Assembly (NCBI GenBank): GCA_900552455.1
Contig: URZX01000003.1
Location: 1-64,000, forward strand
Reading direction: 5' to 3'
From: an uncultured Peptococcaceae bacterium
GTDB lineage: Bacteria > Bacillota > Peptococcia > Peptococcales > Peptococcaceae
Length of the DNA stretch: 64,000 nucleotides
A model generated the notes under the pieces. The model did no database searches and was not told where the DNA came from. It worked only from the letters and a program-made list of their open reading frames with translations. The translations under genes were made by a program, and so were the position numbers. Numbering within the stretch: position 1 is the stretch's first letter; each line of letters opens with the position of its first letter. Positions 17,588 through 25,797 of the stretch are shown in pieces.

Positions 17588-18391
17588 TTAATTTTCATGC
17601 ACCAACTGCTTCCGCGCCTGCTCGAGGTTGCGGGCGGTGGTGTGCCAGCTGTCGTTTTTACCGAAGCTGCGCTCGATTTCTGGCAGAGCGGCTTCGAAAT
17701 ACTGCGCGGCCTGGCGGTGATCGCCGCGCAGATAGCTGAGCTGTCCGGCGGCTGCGAGGGCTGCTCCGTAGTGGGCGTCGCGGGGTTCTGGTCCGCGCTC
17801 GAAGAGGGCGAGGGCTTTTTCGATCTCGCGCGCTGCTTCGTCGAGACGCTGCAGGGCGATGAGCGAGAGCGCGAGGTTGGAATAGGTTGTCGCGATCTCG
17901 GCGTCCACGCCGGGCAGCGGGGCGAGAAGGACGAGCGCCCGCTCATAAAACGGCACGGCTTCGGCGTGCCGTCCCTGCGCCTGATAAACCTGGCTCATAT
18001 TATTGAGCAGACTCGCCAGCGTATATCCCTGCTCGCCGTTTTTTTCGAGGATCTGCAGCGCATCCTCGTAGAGCATGGCGGCATGCGAAAGATCGCCGGC
18101 GGCGCGATAAGCAGTCGCTGCATTGACGAGGGTGGTGGCGCAGGCGGGCGTGCCAGCAAGGCCCATTTCTGCGACGAGGCCCATGGCGAGCGCGGCCACC
18201 TTGAGGGAATCCTCGCTGCGGCTGATACTGCGATAATAACCGACGAGCTCGTTTAAGAGCGCGAGCCGCGCGGCCTTGTCGCCTTCCTGCTGGGCCTGAG
18301 CGAGCTGCGCGAGCAAAAACGGCTCCACGTCGTTTAACTGCTTGGCGGCAAAAAGTCCGTCGAGGGTTGCGAGTGTTTGGTGGATATCCAT
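17588..18391 (-). CDS. Tetratricopeptide-repeat protein
   Basis: A 267-residue soluble protein built of about five TPR units (for example AMLYEDALQILEKNGEQGYT near 125, AVPFYERALVLLAPL near 165, AAQYFEAALPEIERSFG near 240). It has no signal peptide or catalytic domain, so it is likely a protein-protein scaffold. Start at 18391: AAGGAGATCATC precedes the ATG, and the upstream in-frame codons lack a ribosome site. It stands alone between two terminators, next to but not in the CotH operon. Function unknown. Confidence 0.75.
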   Translation of the reverse strand: MDIHQTLATLDGLFAAKQLNDVEPFLLAQLAQAQQEGDKAARLALLNELVGYYRSISRSEDSLKVAALAMGLVAEMGLAGTPACATTLVNAATAYRAAGDLSHAAMLYEDALQILEKNGEQGYTLASLLNNMSQVYQAQGRHAEAVPFYERALVLLAPLPGVDAEIATTYSNLALSLIALQRLDEAAREIEKALALFERGPEPRDAHYGAALAAAGQLSYLRGDHRQAAQYFEAALPEIERSFGKNDSWHTTARNLEQARKQLVHEN

Positions 18392-18455
18392 GATGATCTC
18401 CTTCCTTCGGTGTGTTTCTGCTATGAGCATACCACACAACTGCCCATATGCACAA

Positions 18456-18493
18456 CAGCACCAGCCTGCACGATGGTTTGCAGGCTGGTGCTG
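18456..18493. terminator. Terminator at the end of the CotH operon
   Basis: Perfect 15-base stem CAGCACCAGCCTGCA / TGCAGGCTGGTGCTG immediately after the CotH stop. The T-run is better on the plus side (TTTTATC); on the minus side it is short. Confidence 0.7.
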
Positions 18494-18495
18494 TT

Positions 18496-19896
18496 TTATC
18501 TGAGCGCCTCAAGATCGGCGAGCTCGCCCATATCCGGTAGCCAGACACTGGCGGCGTCGACGAAACGACTGCTGTCGGCGCTTTGCGCGGCGATCGTCGA
18601 CGGGATCTCGCCCTCCAGCTGGCCGCGCACGCTTTCGGCGCGCAGCATGCAGAAATCGCGAATGGTCTGCACGGCGAGGTGAAAATCTTCGCCGCTGCAA
18701 AAGGCGGTGGGATCTTTCTCAACATACGGCGCGATCATACGCTGGGTCTCGCTGACGACTTGCTCAAAGCAGCCGCTTTCGAAATAGCCGCTGATGAGCT
18801 GGTCGAACAATTCATGATAGCGGGCGTAGATGGCGTCGTCCTGCATGAGATGGTGGTAGAGCGGGCGCTGGCGCATGATCTCGCCGCTGGCAGGGGTGTT
18901 GATGGGATAATTTACATAAAGGGTGCTGTCGTTCACGGGATCTGGCATGCCGAGGGAATAGGTGGCGAAGGCGAGGTTGTAGTCCCAGGGCAGGATCTCG
19001 AGAATGCCGTCTTTTTCATAGAGAAAATAATTGTGCCCGGTGCGGCCAAGATAGCTGTCGAGATTGACGGCGAAAACCTGCACGGTGAAATACCGCAGCA
19101 CTTCGTCGATGTTGACGGCGGTTTCGAGATTGTCGCCACCGTCGAGGATCTTGAGCGCGGCGATCAGGCGCGCCTTTTCGGCATCGCTCACGTCGAACTT
19201 GGCGTTGCGGAAAATATTCTCATACCGCGCAGGATCGTCGCCTGTGTAGCGCAGATGGACGTCAGCGTTGTCGTCGGACAGGCGTTGGTAATCCGGCTTG
19301 TAGAGCTGGCCGTGATCACGGCCGTAGACGCGGCGCGCGAAGGCCTCCTCAGGCTCCTCGACGGCGAGAAAAAGTCCCCAGGGCTCGCCGTTCACCGTCA
19401 CCCAACTGTAACTCGCCAGCGGCGTCGGCACATCCATGAAGCGCATCATGTCAAAGGCAAGCCAGTTTTTCATGTAGGTGTTGTCCTGAAAGGACGCATC
19501 AAGGGAAAGTTTGTCGAGCCCGTGATAATTCTGCGCAGCGAAATGGTCGAACTCGACTTTCAAGCTGTAGCGCTCGTGGCCGTAGTCCTCGGTGAGGCGC
19601 AGGGAATTGTTGCCCTTAGCGCGCAGGCCGACGTTGTCGATGCGTTCGCCGTCGATGACGAGGTCGGCGGACCAGTACTGCTCCTCTGGCGCTGCGGCGA
19701 GAAACGCCTGCCAGTCGTCGATCTCGATGTCGATGGTGTGCACGCGAGAGGCGTCGAACAGCCGCGTGGCGTAGCCAGGCTCTGCCGACGCCGGCGCGAG
19801 CCCAAAGCGCTCGCCGTTCATAAATGCGAGCGTCACCAGCACCGCGACGCCGATAACGGCGAGACAGAGCCTGTCGATGTGCTTGCTCTTCAGCAT
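18496..19896 (-). CDS. CotH-like protein kinase, membrane-anchored
   Basis: A 466-residue protein with an N-terminal membrane anchor (about 9-26) and an extracellular CotH domain. Family landmarks are LRAKGNNS (91-98), KVEFD (113), DKLSLDASFQD near 128, WGLFLAVEEPEEAFARRVYG (173-192), YKPDY (199) and the metal-binding block EILPWDYNLAF (300-310, Asp305). CotH proteins are atypical kinases that phosphorylate coat or surface proteins on Ser, so this is probably an exported protein kinase. Start at 19896 follows GGGGTGA, four bases after the DUF4956 stop. Last gene of the VTC-DUF4956-CotH unit. No spore-coat genes are nearby, so the substrate is probably not a spore protein. Confidence 0.82.
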   Translation of the reverse strand: MLKSKHIDRLCLAVIGVAVLVTLAFMNGERFGLAPASAEPGYATRLFDASRVHTIDIEIDDWQAFLAAAPEEQYWSADLVIDGERIDNVGLRAKGNNSLRLTEDYGHERYSLKVEFDHFAAQNYHGLDKLSLDASFQDNTYMKNWLAFDMMRFMDVPTPLASYSWVTVNGEPWGLFLAVEEPEEAFARRVYGRDHGQLYKPDYQRLSDDNADVHLRYTGDDPARYENIFRNAKFDVSDAEKARLIAALKILDGGDNLETAVNIDEVLRYFTVQVFAVNLDSYLGRTGHNYFLYEKDGILEILPWDYNLAFATYSLGMPDPVNDSTLYVNYPINTPASGEIMRQRPLYHHLMQDDAIYARYHELFDQLISGYFESGCFEQVVSETQRMIAPYVEKDPTAFCSGEDFHLAVQTIRDFCMLRAESVRGQLEGEIPSTIAAQSADSSRFVDAASVWLPDMGELADLEALR

Positions 19897-19900
19897 AGGA

Positions 19901-20575
19901 TCACCCCATGTAATCGCCGTTGTAGGAAACGAGCACTGTGTGCGTGACGCCGTCCAGAAGAGCGAGTTCGTTGATAAAGCTGCTGTCCTCCTCGCGCAGA
20001 CGCACTTCGTAATTGAGTTCAATGGCTCCAGGCGCGACGCTCTTGCTTTTGAGCGAGAGCTTCTTCACATGCTGCGCGACAAAGGCGTGCGCGGCACGCT
20101 CGTTTTCTGCACTCTCTACATGCAGCACGAGGATATACGGGCGTTCGAGATTTTTTCGCTGCGAAAATCCGTAGAGCACTGCGCCAATGAGCACGCTGCC
20201 AAAAATCGCCAGCGGAATGAAGCCGGCAGCGAGCACAATGCCCGCAGCGATCGCCCAAAAGAGAAAAGCGATGTCCGACGGCTCCTTGATCGCTGTGCGA
20301 AAGCGCACAATCGAGAGCGCGCCGACCATCCCCAGCGAGAGCACAATGTTGCTGGTCACAGCGAGGATGAGCAGCGCCGTGATCATGCAGAGGGCGATCA
20401 GCGTCACGCCGAAATTCGCAGAATACATCACGCCGGCGTAGCTCTTCTTGTAGACAAAAAAGATGAAGAGCCCCACGGCGAAAGCAAGCAGCAGCGCCAA
20501 CACCATGTCAAACATCGGGATGGTGCTGACATTCTCGAGAAAGCTCGAGCGAAAAATATCTTGAAAAGTCGTCAT
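19901..20575 (-). CDS. DUF4956 membrane protein
   Basis: A 224-residue protein with about four helices (24-42, 50-70, 75-90 and 100-130 region) and a soluble C-terminal domain of about 90 residues. The conserved GMVGALSIVRFRTAIKEPSD segment (near 82-101) marks DUF4956. Members often neighbour VTC-domain and CotH genes, as here, which suggests a shared polyphosphate or surface-phosphorylation process; the reaction is unknown. It lies 17 bp after VTC and 4 bp before CotH, so clearly in one operon. Confidence 0.85.
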   Translation of the reverse strand: MTTFQDIFRSSFLENVSTIPMFDMVLALLLAFAVGLFIFFVYKKSYAGVMYSANFGVTLIALCMITALLILAVTSNIVLSLGMVGALSIVRFRTAIKEPSDIAFLFWAIAAGIVLAAGFIPLAIFGSVLIGAVLYGFSQRKNLERPYILVLHVESAENERAAHAFVAQHVKKLSLKSKSVAPGAIELNYEVRLREEDSSFINELALLDGVTHTVLVSYNGDYMG

Positions 20576-20592
20576 GGGAATCCTCCTTTTTC

Positions 20593-21291
20593 TCAGTCGT
20601 AGCGGCGGCAGATCGCATATTTCGAGCAGGCCGCCGCCTGCCGATTTGGCAGCTGAACCGCCAGGCGCACGAGCTCCGGCAGAAAAGCGTCGTATTTCAC
20701 CTCGAGCACGGTGAAGCCGTCGTTGACCAGCGTATACGTCCGCTCTGGATCGAGAAAGTAGATGCTCGCCAATCCGCTGCGCAGCTGTCGGTCGAGGGTG
20801 ATGCGCACATTGCCAGGCGCGTAGAGAAACGCCTCGCGTTCGTAGACGACGATGGTCTTTGGCTGCAAAAGCTGTCCCCGCAGCTTGCTGTAAAGCTCTG
20901 CGCAGAGCGCTTCCGGCCGCGCCAGCAGAAAATCGTCTCTGCCTGCCAGCAATTGCCGCGCCTCGTCTTCGCTGAGCACAGCCTTATGCTTGCCGCAGAG
21001 GCCATTCTGCTTGAACTTTTTCTCCAGCAAAACAAAGGACGTATCGCCATTGTAATAGCGCAGGCGAAATTTCTCGCGGCGGCCGACGCTGTCGAGCTTT
21101 TCGCGCAGCGCCTTGTCGTAAGGCGTGTCAAAATACAAGCTGCTCACACGATAGGAACCGTGTGAGCCAGCATGCTTGTCGTGGGGAAAAAGCTTGCGCA
21201 GCCGTGCCGCCAGGATCAGATCGTCGGCAGCGTTGATGCGGTGCTTGAGCTCGTGGCGCCATTTCGGCGCAGGCTTTTCTTTAATAGCCAT
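20593..21291 (-). CDS. VTC-domain polyphosphate polymerase-like protein
   Basis: A 232-residue protein with the VTC tunnel fold that makes polyphosphate from ATP in yeast Vtc4. Substrate-binding basic motifs are present: KWRHELKH (10-17), YRVSSLYFDT (about 47), RREKFRLRYY (about 71), LLEKKFKQNG (about 87), VRITLDRQLR (about 170) and VLEVKYD (about 204). There is no membrane segment; DUF4956 next to it would supply one. ATG at 21291 overlaps the end of the preceding lipoprotein gene by 11 bases, with GGAGA upstream. A polyphosphate role in a bacterium is inferred from the domain. Confidence 0.85.
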   Translation of the reverse strand: MAIKEKPAPKWRHELKHRINAADDLILAARLRKLFPHDKHAGSHGSYRVSSLYFDTPYDKALREKLDSVGRREKFRLRYYNGDTSFVLLEKKFKQNGLCGKHKAVLSEDEARQLLAGRDDFLLARPEALCAELYSKLRGQLLQPKTIVVYEREAFLYAPGNVRITLDRQLRSGLASIYFLDPERTYTLVNDGFTVLEVKYDAFLPELVRLAVQLPNRQAAACSKYAICRRYD

Positions 21292-22036
21292 AGGCGCTGT
21301 CTCCATAGTTGGTCGCGCCATCATCGCCATAATTCGTCGCGCCATCGTCCCCATAGTTCGATGCGCCGTCGCTGCCATAATCTGTCACGCCATCGTTATC
21401 CGGGCCATAGTCGGTGTCTGCACCATAATCGGTGACGCCGTCGTTGTTCGGACCGTAGTCGGTATCCGCGCCATAATCCGTGACGCCATCGTTTTCAGGA
21501 CCGTAGTCGGTGTCCACATAATCGGTGATGCCGTAGTCGCTCTCGTTTTCAATATCAAGCGGCGCCTGCCAGCTGTGCTCAGCGACGGTGCTCTTCACAT
21601 CAGCGACCACCTCATCGAGGAAGGCATCGCTTGGCAGCGCGGAGCCTGGTTCAATCTCGATCGTGATCTGTCGGCGTTCGCCCTCAACTTCTTCAACGAA
21701 ATAGCCCGCTTCACCGATCAGCGTCACCAACTGGCGCACCGCATCGCGGGCAGGCTGCCCGATGAGATCGCCGCTCTTTTCCAGGATCGCTTCGGCGTCG
21801 CCGTTGCGCGCGGTGAGTCCGGTGACAAGACCAGCGTCGTCGTATGCGAGCGCGATCTCAGGATTTACCTTGAGCACCAGCGTGCCGCCGCTCGCCACCT
21901 GCGCGCTGCTTTCAGCAGGCGCAGAAGCCGTCGAGGTGCTCGCTGCATCGTTTTGGCTGCAGCCGCTCAGCACAGCCAGGCTCAGTCCCAGCGCCAGAGC
22001 GATGGTCAGTAAGGATTTCTTCTTCGTGGTTTTCAT
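21281..22036 (-). CDS. Lipoprotein with RsgI-like domain and acidic Tyr-Gly repeat tail
   Basis: A 251-residue exported lipoprotein. Signal peptide with lipobox LSGC; Cys26 is the lipidation site. Residues about 52-150 resemble the extracellular RsgI domain (VNPEIALAYDDAGLVTGL). The tail (about 165-251) is low-complexity and acidic: three 16-residue units of DTDYGPxNDGVTDYGA type, then three 8-residue DGATNYGD units, ending SAYGY. Start at 22036 follows AGGAGG. It follows rsgI by 196 bp and precedes VTC with overlap. The tail is rich in Thr, Ser and Tyr next to acidic residues and is a plausible target of the CotH kinase; this is inference. Confidence 0.8.
   Translation of the reverse strand: MKTTKKKSLLTIALALGLSLAVLSGCSQNDAASTSTASAPAESSAQVASGGTLVLKVNPEIALAYDDAGLVTGLTARNGDAEAILEKSGDLIGQPARDAVRQLVTLIGEAGYFVEEVEGERRQITIEIEPGSALPSDAFLDEVVADVKSTVAEHSWQAPLDIENESDYGITDYVDTDYGPENDGVTDYGADTDYGPNNDGVTDYGADTDYGPDNDGVTDYGSDGASNYGDDGATNYGDDGATNYGDSAYGY
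21299..21514 (-). repeat. Coding tandem repeats, 3 x 48 bp then 3 x 24 bp
   Basis: Encodes the Asp-Tyr-Gly tail of the lipoprotein. Units differ mostly at synonymous positions, which indicates selection on the peptide rather than recent DNA duplication. Confidence 0.85.
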
Positions 22037-22232
22037 AATGGTCAGCCTCCTAAAGGGTAAATGATTGGTGGATCTTCGTCCATTTGCTGATAGATTACGT
22101 CGGTTTGCTGCAGAAACCGGGGTCGCTCGCAAAACTTTTTATTTTTTTTCTGCGCCTCCCCGCTTACATCCAGAGATTACGCAGCGCGCAGAAGAAAAAC
22201 GGGGTAAGCAGAAATTTTTTTGCGAAAATTTT

Positions 22233-22988
22233 TCAATCGTCATCTGCCTCATAGCCAGAATCGCCGTCCTCATAATCATCATCCTCATACGCGCTGTCGC
22301 CCTCCGCGTAGACAGGCGTCGTCGGTTCCTGCGCAGGCTGCGCTGGTTGCTGTGGCACATCCACAACCGTCGCTTCTTCTGCGTAATCAGAATCGCCATA
22401 GTCGCTGCCTGTTTGCTGCGACGTTTCCTGGTTCGTCACATAGATGGTGACCGAGAGCTTTTCGTCCAGATGCGCGTTCAGCTGCGTGCTCAGCGAATCG
22501 CTGCGGCTGACGATCCATTCGTCGCTGTCGGCGTCGAGTGTGAGACTGATCGTTCCGCCTTCAGACAGATAGCCCATCTCGATCGCGCGGTCTACCAGCT
22601 CGTCCATCACCAGCTCCAGAGATTTGTCGTCGTACGCGTAGCCGCTGATCAGATCCACGCCGTCGTCGTTGACGCCGTCCAGACCGACAACCATCTCGTC
22701 ACGGTCCACATCGATGCGCACCTCCGGATTGATCGTCATATACACAGAAGCGAACGGCTGCTGCCATTCGTACACGCCGAGCGCCGCAAAAAGCAGACAG
22801 GCGACCATCGCCACCGCCGCCAGATAGCGACTGAACCGGCGTTTTGGCGCAGCAGGCGCCGCCATTTCGCTCACTTCCGTCAGCGTCTCACCGACCGCAT
22901 AGCCCTGATTGGCGACACGCAAAAAGCGCCCCTCTTCGTCGAGGACGATCGCATATCCCGGCTCGCTTTCCATGACCAGATATTTCAT
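22233..22988 (-). CDS. rsgI: Anti-sigma factor RsgI family
   Basis: A 251-residue single-pass membrane protein that should hold SigI inactive until an outside signal arrives. Residues 1-50 form the cytoplasmic anti-sigma domain (YAIVLDEEGRFLRVANQG). A membrane helix spans about 55-72. Then comes the RsgI extracellular domain (YMTINPEVRIDVDRDEMVVG, about 84-103). The C-terminus is a Pro/Gln linker and an Asp/Glu/Tyr/Gly-rich tail (YEDDDYEDGDSGYEADDD) in place of a carbohydrate-binding module. ATG overlaps the sigI stop by four bases. Family identity is strong; the sensed signal is unknown. Confidence 0.88.
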   Translation of the reverse strand: MKYLVMESEPGYAIVLDEEGRFLRVANQGYAVGETLTEVSEMAAPAAPKRRFSRYLAAVAMVACLLFAALGVYEWQQPFASVYMTINPEVRIDVDRDEMVVGLDGVNDDGVDLISGYAYDDKSLELVMDELVDRAIEMGYLSEGGTISLTLDADSDEWIVSRSDSLSTQLNAHLDEKLSVTIYVTNQETSQQTGSDYGDSDYAEEATVVDVPQQPAQPAQEPTTPVYAEGDSAYEDDDYEDGDSGYEADDD

Positions 22989-23707
22989 GATCGACGCCCT
23001 CCTTTCAGAACATGCTGCAGATGTCCGCGAACGATCTCATAGCCGTTCGTCAGAATGAGGAGCATCACCAGCACATACTTGCGATGGCGTTCCAGCGTTT
23101 TACGCTCCACGCCAGCACCACGCACAAGCGCCGCCATCGGCAGTTTCTTCGTGCGCAGCAGTTCCTCCAACAGGCTCTCATGCGTAGCTGCGTAGCGCAC
23201 CGCCGCTGTGCAGGCTTCAAGGGTGCGCGTCTGTTTTGGCGACTGTTCCGCCACATCGCTGAAGCTCACGCCGAATTCCGCCATCACCGCTGCCAGCTCG
23301 GCGATCTCTTTCTGCGTCGCCGCCAGTCCCGCCGCTTCGGCGAAACGATCGCGCGTATCGGCAACTTCTTCCAGCAACGGGCGCGAATCGTCGCCCTGCT
23401 CCGCGTCGAGAGAAAGCTGGCCCTGATGCCGCGCTTCGCGGCGCTGATGGTCGATGATGCGGCTTTTGATCACCATCGCTGCATACGGCAGAAAGGCGCC
23501 GCGCGCTGGATCGTAGCCCAGAATCGCTTCGTGAAATGCGATCATCGCAATGCTCTGCGCATCGTCCTGATCGCTCACCGGATGGCCAACCTGCTTCGCC
23601 GCCTGGGCGCGGATAAACGGCAGGTAATCGCACAGCAGTGCATCTGCTTTTTCACGATCCTTTTTCGCGGCAGTGACCGCCGCGACGATCTCGTGCTCCT
23701 TGTGCAC
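22985..23707 (-). CDS. sigI: RNA polymerase sigma factor SigI
   Basis: A 240-residue alternative sigma factor of the SigI type. Region 2 reads DDAQSIAMIAFHEAILGYDPARGAF (about 47-71) and FLPYAAMVIKSRIIDHQRRE (about 71-90). The C-terminal half includes the SigI-specific domain and a recognition helix (GVERKTLERHRKYVLVML near 200). Starts at GTG 23707 after AGGAGG. It overlaps rsgI by four bases, the usual cotranscription of sigma and anti-sigma. In Clostridia SigI factors control surface and carbohydrate genes; here the downstream genes point to a phosphate or surface-phosphorylation regulon. Confidence 0.9.
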   Translation of the reverse strand: MHKEHEIVAAVTAAKKDREKADALLCDYLPFIRAQAAKQVGHPVSDQDDAQSIAMIAFHEAILGYDPARGAFLPYAAMVIKSRIIDHQRREARHQGQLSLDAEQGDDSRPLLEEVADTRDRFAEAAGLAATQKEIAELAAVMAEFGVSFSDVAEQSPKQTRTLEACTAAVRYAATHESLLEELLRTKKLPMAALVRGAGVERKTLERHRKYVLVMLLILTNGYEIVRGHLQHVLKGGRRS

Positions 23708-23737
23708 AACGCTTCCTCCTCTCTGATAGACTACGGT

Positions 23738-23758
23738 TTCGCCAGCGGATAATCGGGG
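23738..23758 (-). promoter_or_regulatory. Candidate SigI-type promoter of sigI
   Basis: On the minus strand CCCC (23755-23758), 13 bases, CGAA (23738-23741), about 20 bases before the sigI ribosome site. CCCC/CGAA is the element pair described for SigI promoters, so this could be the autoregulatory start. Confidence 0.5.
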
Positions 23759-23773
23759 TAGCCGCAGCGATTT

Positions 23774-23858
23774 TTCACAAATATCTTATGTGAATTATAC
23801 CGGAAATACACGCAAACAAAAGCAAGATTACGTGAAACCTCTGTTAAATCTGCGTAAA
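23774..23858 (-). promoter_or_regulatory. Pho-box-like repeats and sigma-A -10 upstream of sigI
   Basis: On the minus strand TTTACG, TTAACA and TTTCAC words lie at 10-11 bp steps (23832-23858), 33-59 bases upstream of TATAAT (23794-23799). Just downstream is a perfect inverted repeat, TTCACA-N9-TGTGAA (23774-23794), that touches the -10 and could be an operator. The pattern suits activation by a PhoP/PhoB-type regulator. Confidence 0.5.
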
Positions 23859-23899
23859 AAAATCCCGCCCAAACGCCGCGTTGGACGTCTGTGCGGGAT
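23855..23899 (-). terminator. Terminator of the first Na/Pi cotransporter
   Basis: Minus strand ATCCCGC / GCGGGAT outer stem with an inner CCAA/TTGG pairing, then seven T. The T-run is shared with the sigI Pho-box region. Confidence 0.7.
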
Positions 23900-23914
23900 G
23901 ATGGACGCTCACGA

Positions 23915-25630
23915 TCACGCAAGCACCGGAATCTGTTCGTCGCTGTCGCTGGACAGATCGATCTCGATGGTATGCTGCTCTTCAACCTGGTCGGCAATAT
24001 CCATACAACCAGAAGCGATGGTCTCCAGATCCTGCAGCAGGGAACCAAACGGCGCTGTGAGAGACGCGTCACATTTTCCCTTCTGCACGCGCTTGGTGTG
24101 GGCGCGGAACATTTTTGCGCGCAGCTCGAAGAGTTCGGAGCGTGTGAGCTCGAGCTTTTTGCGATCAACGTCGACATCGCCGACGAGACCGATGATCGAC
24201 GTCTCGTACATATCGATGAGCTTGAGCGTGTACTTGTTCAGATCCTCGGCAGCCGTGTTGGAATATTTTATGTCGCTTTGCTGGATGGTGTTGACATTTT
24301 CATTGATGTCCTTGAGATGCTCGGTGATGCGATCCAGATTGTCGACGATGAACATCATATCTGTGGTGCGATCGGCCTGCGCTTCGGAAAGCTTCCCACT
24401 CGCCATGACCGCCGACAGGAAATCCTGCGTGCGCAAACAGAGCGCGCGTATCTCTGAGCAATCTTCCACGAGCTTGCCGCTGATCTCGACGACGGTATCT
24501 TTGGAAGCGTCGCTCATTTTGTAGAGCACGCCGCGCACGAGATCGGTGATGCGCGCCGTCTCGTTGGAAACCATTTCCAGCGCGGCGACCGGGCGGCCGA
24601 TCATCTTCTGATCGAGGAAACGTGGCTCGGCGATGGACCGCGTGGCAGCAGCGCCTTTGTCCTTGACGATGCGGCAGACGATTTTCACCATGAGATAGAT
24701 CAGCGGCGTCCAGATCAGCGTCATCACAACGTTGAAGCAGGTGTGGGCATTGGCGATCTGGCGCGAAATGACCTCGATCTCCGGTCCTTTTGGCGAGATC
24801 CACTGAATGAAATGCGCGTACGGTTGCACAAACCAGATAAAGATCAGCGAGCCGCTGAGGTTGAAGATGCAGTGAGCAGCAGCGGTACGTTTGGCGTTGA
24901 TGCTCTGGCCGATGGAGGCGAGCACAGCTGTGATGGTTGTGCCGATGTTGTCGCCAAAGAGCACCGGCAGCGCGCCAGCGAGACCGATGATGCTCGAAAC
25001 GCCATCCGGGCCAGCCGTCGACGCAATGTTCTGGAGCACAGCGATGGTGGCACTGGAGCTCTGTACAACGAGCGTCATCACCAAACCTGTGAGCAAGCCG
25101 AGGATCGGCACGTCAGCAACCTGCTGGATCATGTTCGAGAACACCGGGCTGGTCGCCAGCGGTTTCATGACGGAGCCCATGATCTCGATCCCGTCAAAGA
25201 GCAGACCAAAGCCAAAGATCGTGGCGCCGATCGATTTGATGCGCTCTTTCTTGGCGAAGAAATAGAGCAGGAACCCGACGATGATGATGAGATAAATATA
25301 ATCGCTGAGCTTGAACGCGATCAGCTGCGCCGTCATCGTCGTCCCGATGTTGGCGCCGAAGATGATGGAAATGGCCTGGGGCAACGTCATCAGCCCAGCG
25401 CTGACAAAACCGATGGCCATGACGGAAGTCGCTGAGCTCGACTGTAGCACAGCCGTGACCAGCGCACCGGAGATCACGCCCATCACAGGATTTTTCGTGA
25501 GCAGGCCGAGGATCGTGCGCATGCGTTCGCCAGCAACCTTCTGCAGGCTGTCGCTCATGAGATTCATCCCATATAGGAAGATCGCCAGCCCACCGAAAAG
25601 TCCGAAGAGCATTTGTACCGTTTCATTCAT
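23915..25630 (-). CDS. Na/Pi cotransporter family protein with PhoU-like domain (copy 1)
   Basis: A 571-residue membrane protein importing phosphate with sodium. The N-terminal 310 residues hold two inverted Na_Pi_cotrans repeats with the QSSSAT signatures (ALVTAVLQSSSATSVMAIGF near 57; MTLVVQSSSATIAVLQ near 182) and NIGTT motifs (GANIGTTMTAQLIAF, GDNIGTTITAVL). Residues from about 350 form a PhoU-like helical domain. The ATG at 25630 gives MNETVQMLFGLFGG, matching the paralogue. A Pho-box-like repeat precedes it. Large, recently diverged tandem copy of the next gene. The regulatory PhoU part suggests feedback by phosphate status. Confidence 0.9.
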   Translation of the reverse strand: MNETVQMLFGLFGGLAIFLYGMNLMSDSLQKVAGERMRTILGLLTKNPVMGVISGALVTAVLQSSSATSVMAIGFVSAGLMTLPQAISIIFGANIGTTMTAQLIAFKLSDYIYLIIIVGFLLYFFAKKERIKSIGATIFGFGLLFDGIEIMGSVMKPLATSPVFSNMIQQVADVPILGLLTGLVMTLVVQSSSATIAVLQNIASTAGPDGVSSIIGLAGALPVLFGDNIGTTITAVLASIGQSINAKRTAAAHCIFNLSGSLIFIWFVQPYAHFIQWISPKGPEIEVISRQIANAHTCFNVVMTLIWTPLIYLMVKIVCRIVKDKGAAATRSIAEPRFLDQKMIGRPVAALEMVSNETARITDLVRGVLYKMSDASKDTVVEISGKLVEDCSEIRALCLRTQDFLSAVMASGKLSEAQADRTTDMMFIVDNLDRITEHLKDINENVNTIQQSDIKYSNTAAEDLNKYTLKLIDMYETSIIGLVGDVDVDRKKLELTRSELFELRAKMFRAHTKRVQKGKCDASLTAPFGSLLQDLETIASGCMDIADQVEEQHTIEIDLSSDSDEQIPVLA

Positions 25631-25708
25631 GACAAATAATAACGTCCTTTCTCTCTGTTTTCTATGGAGTATTACAAAGAAATGGTGGCACACGAATGAA
25701 TGGCGCGC

Positions 25709-25747
25709 TATCGAACTGGCGTTAAATCTCTGTTAAATTCCTGCGAA
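25709..25747 (-). promoter_or_regulatory. Pho-box-like direct repeats upstream of Na/Pi cotransporter 1
   Basis: On the minus strand TTTAACA (25731-25737) and TTTAACG (25720-25726) are exactly 11 bp apart, with weaker TTCGCAG and TTCGATA words on the same period on either side. Confidence 0.5.
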
Positions 25748-25748
25748 C

Positions 25749-25788
25749 AAAAAAACCAGCCAGCACATCCGCAGATGCACTGGCTGGT
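25749..25788 (-). terminator. Terminator of the second Na/Pi cotransporter
   Basis: Minus strand CCAGCCAGTG pairs with TGCTGGCTGG, with an inner GCATC/GATGT pairing, and runs into seven T. Confidence 0.85.
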
Positions 25789-25797
25789 GGAAAATAT

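Noticed and set aside
21299-21514. Regular 48/24-bp repeats considered as CRISPR or non-coding satellite
   Set aside because: No unique spacers; the repeats stay in frame within the lipoprotein and vary at synonymous sites.
17588-23707. Sporulation coat locus because of CotH
   Set aside because: No other coat or sporulation gene is nearby; VTC, DUF4956 and SigI point to an envelope role instead.
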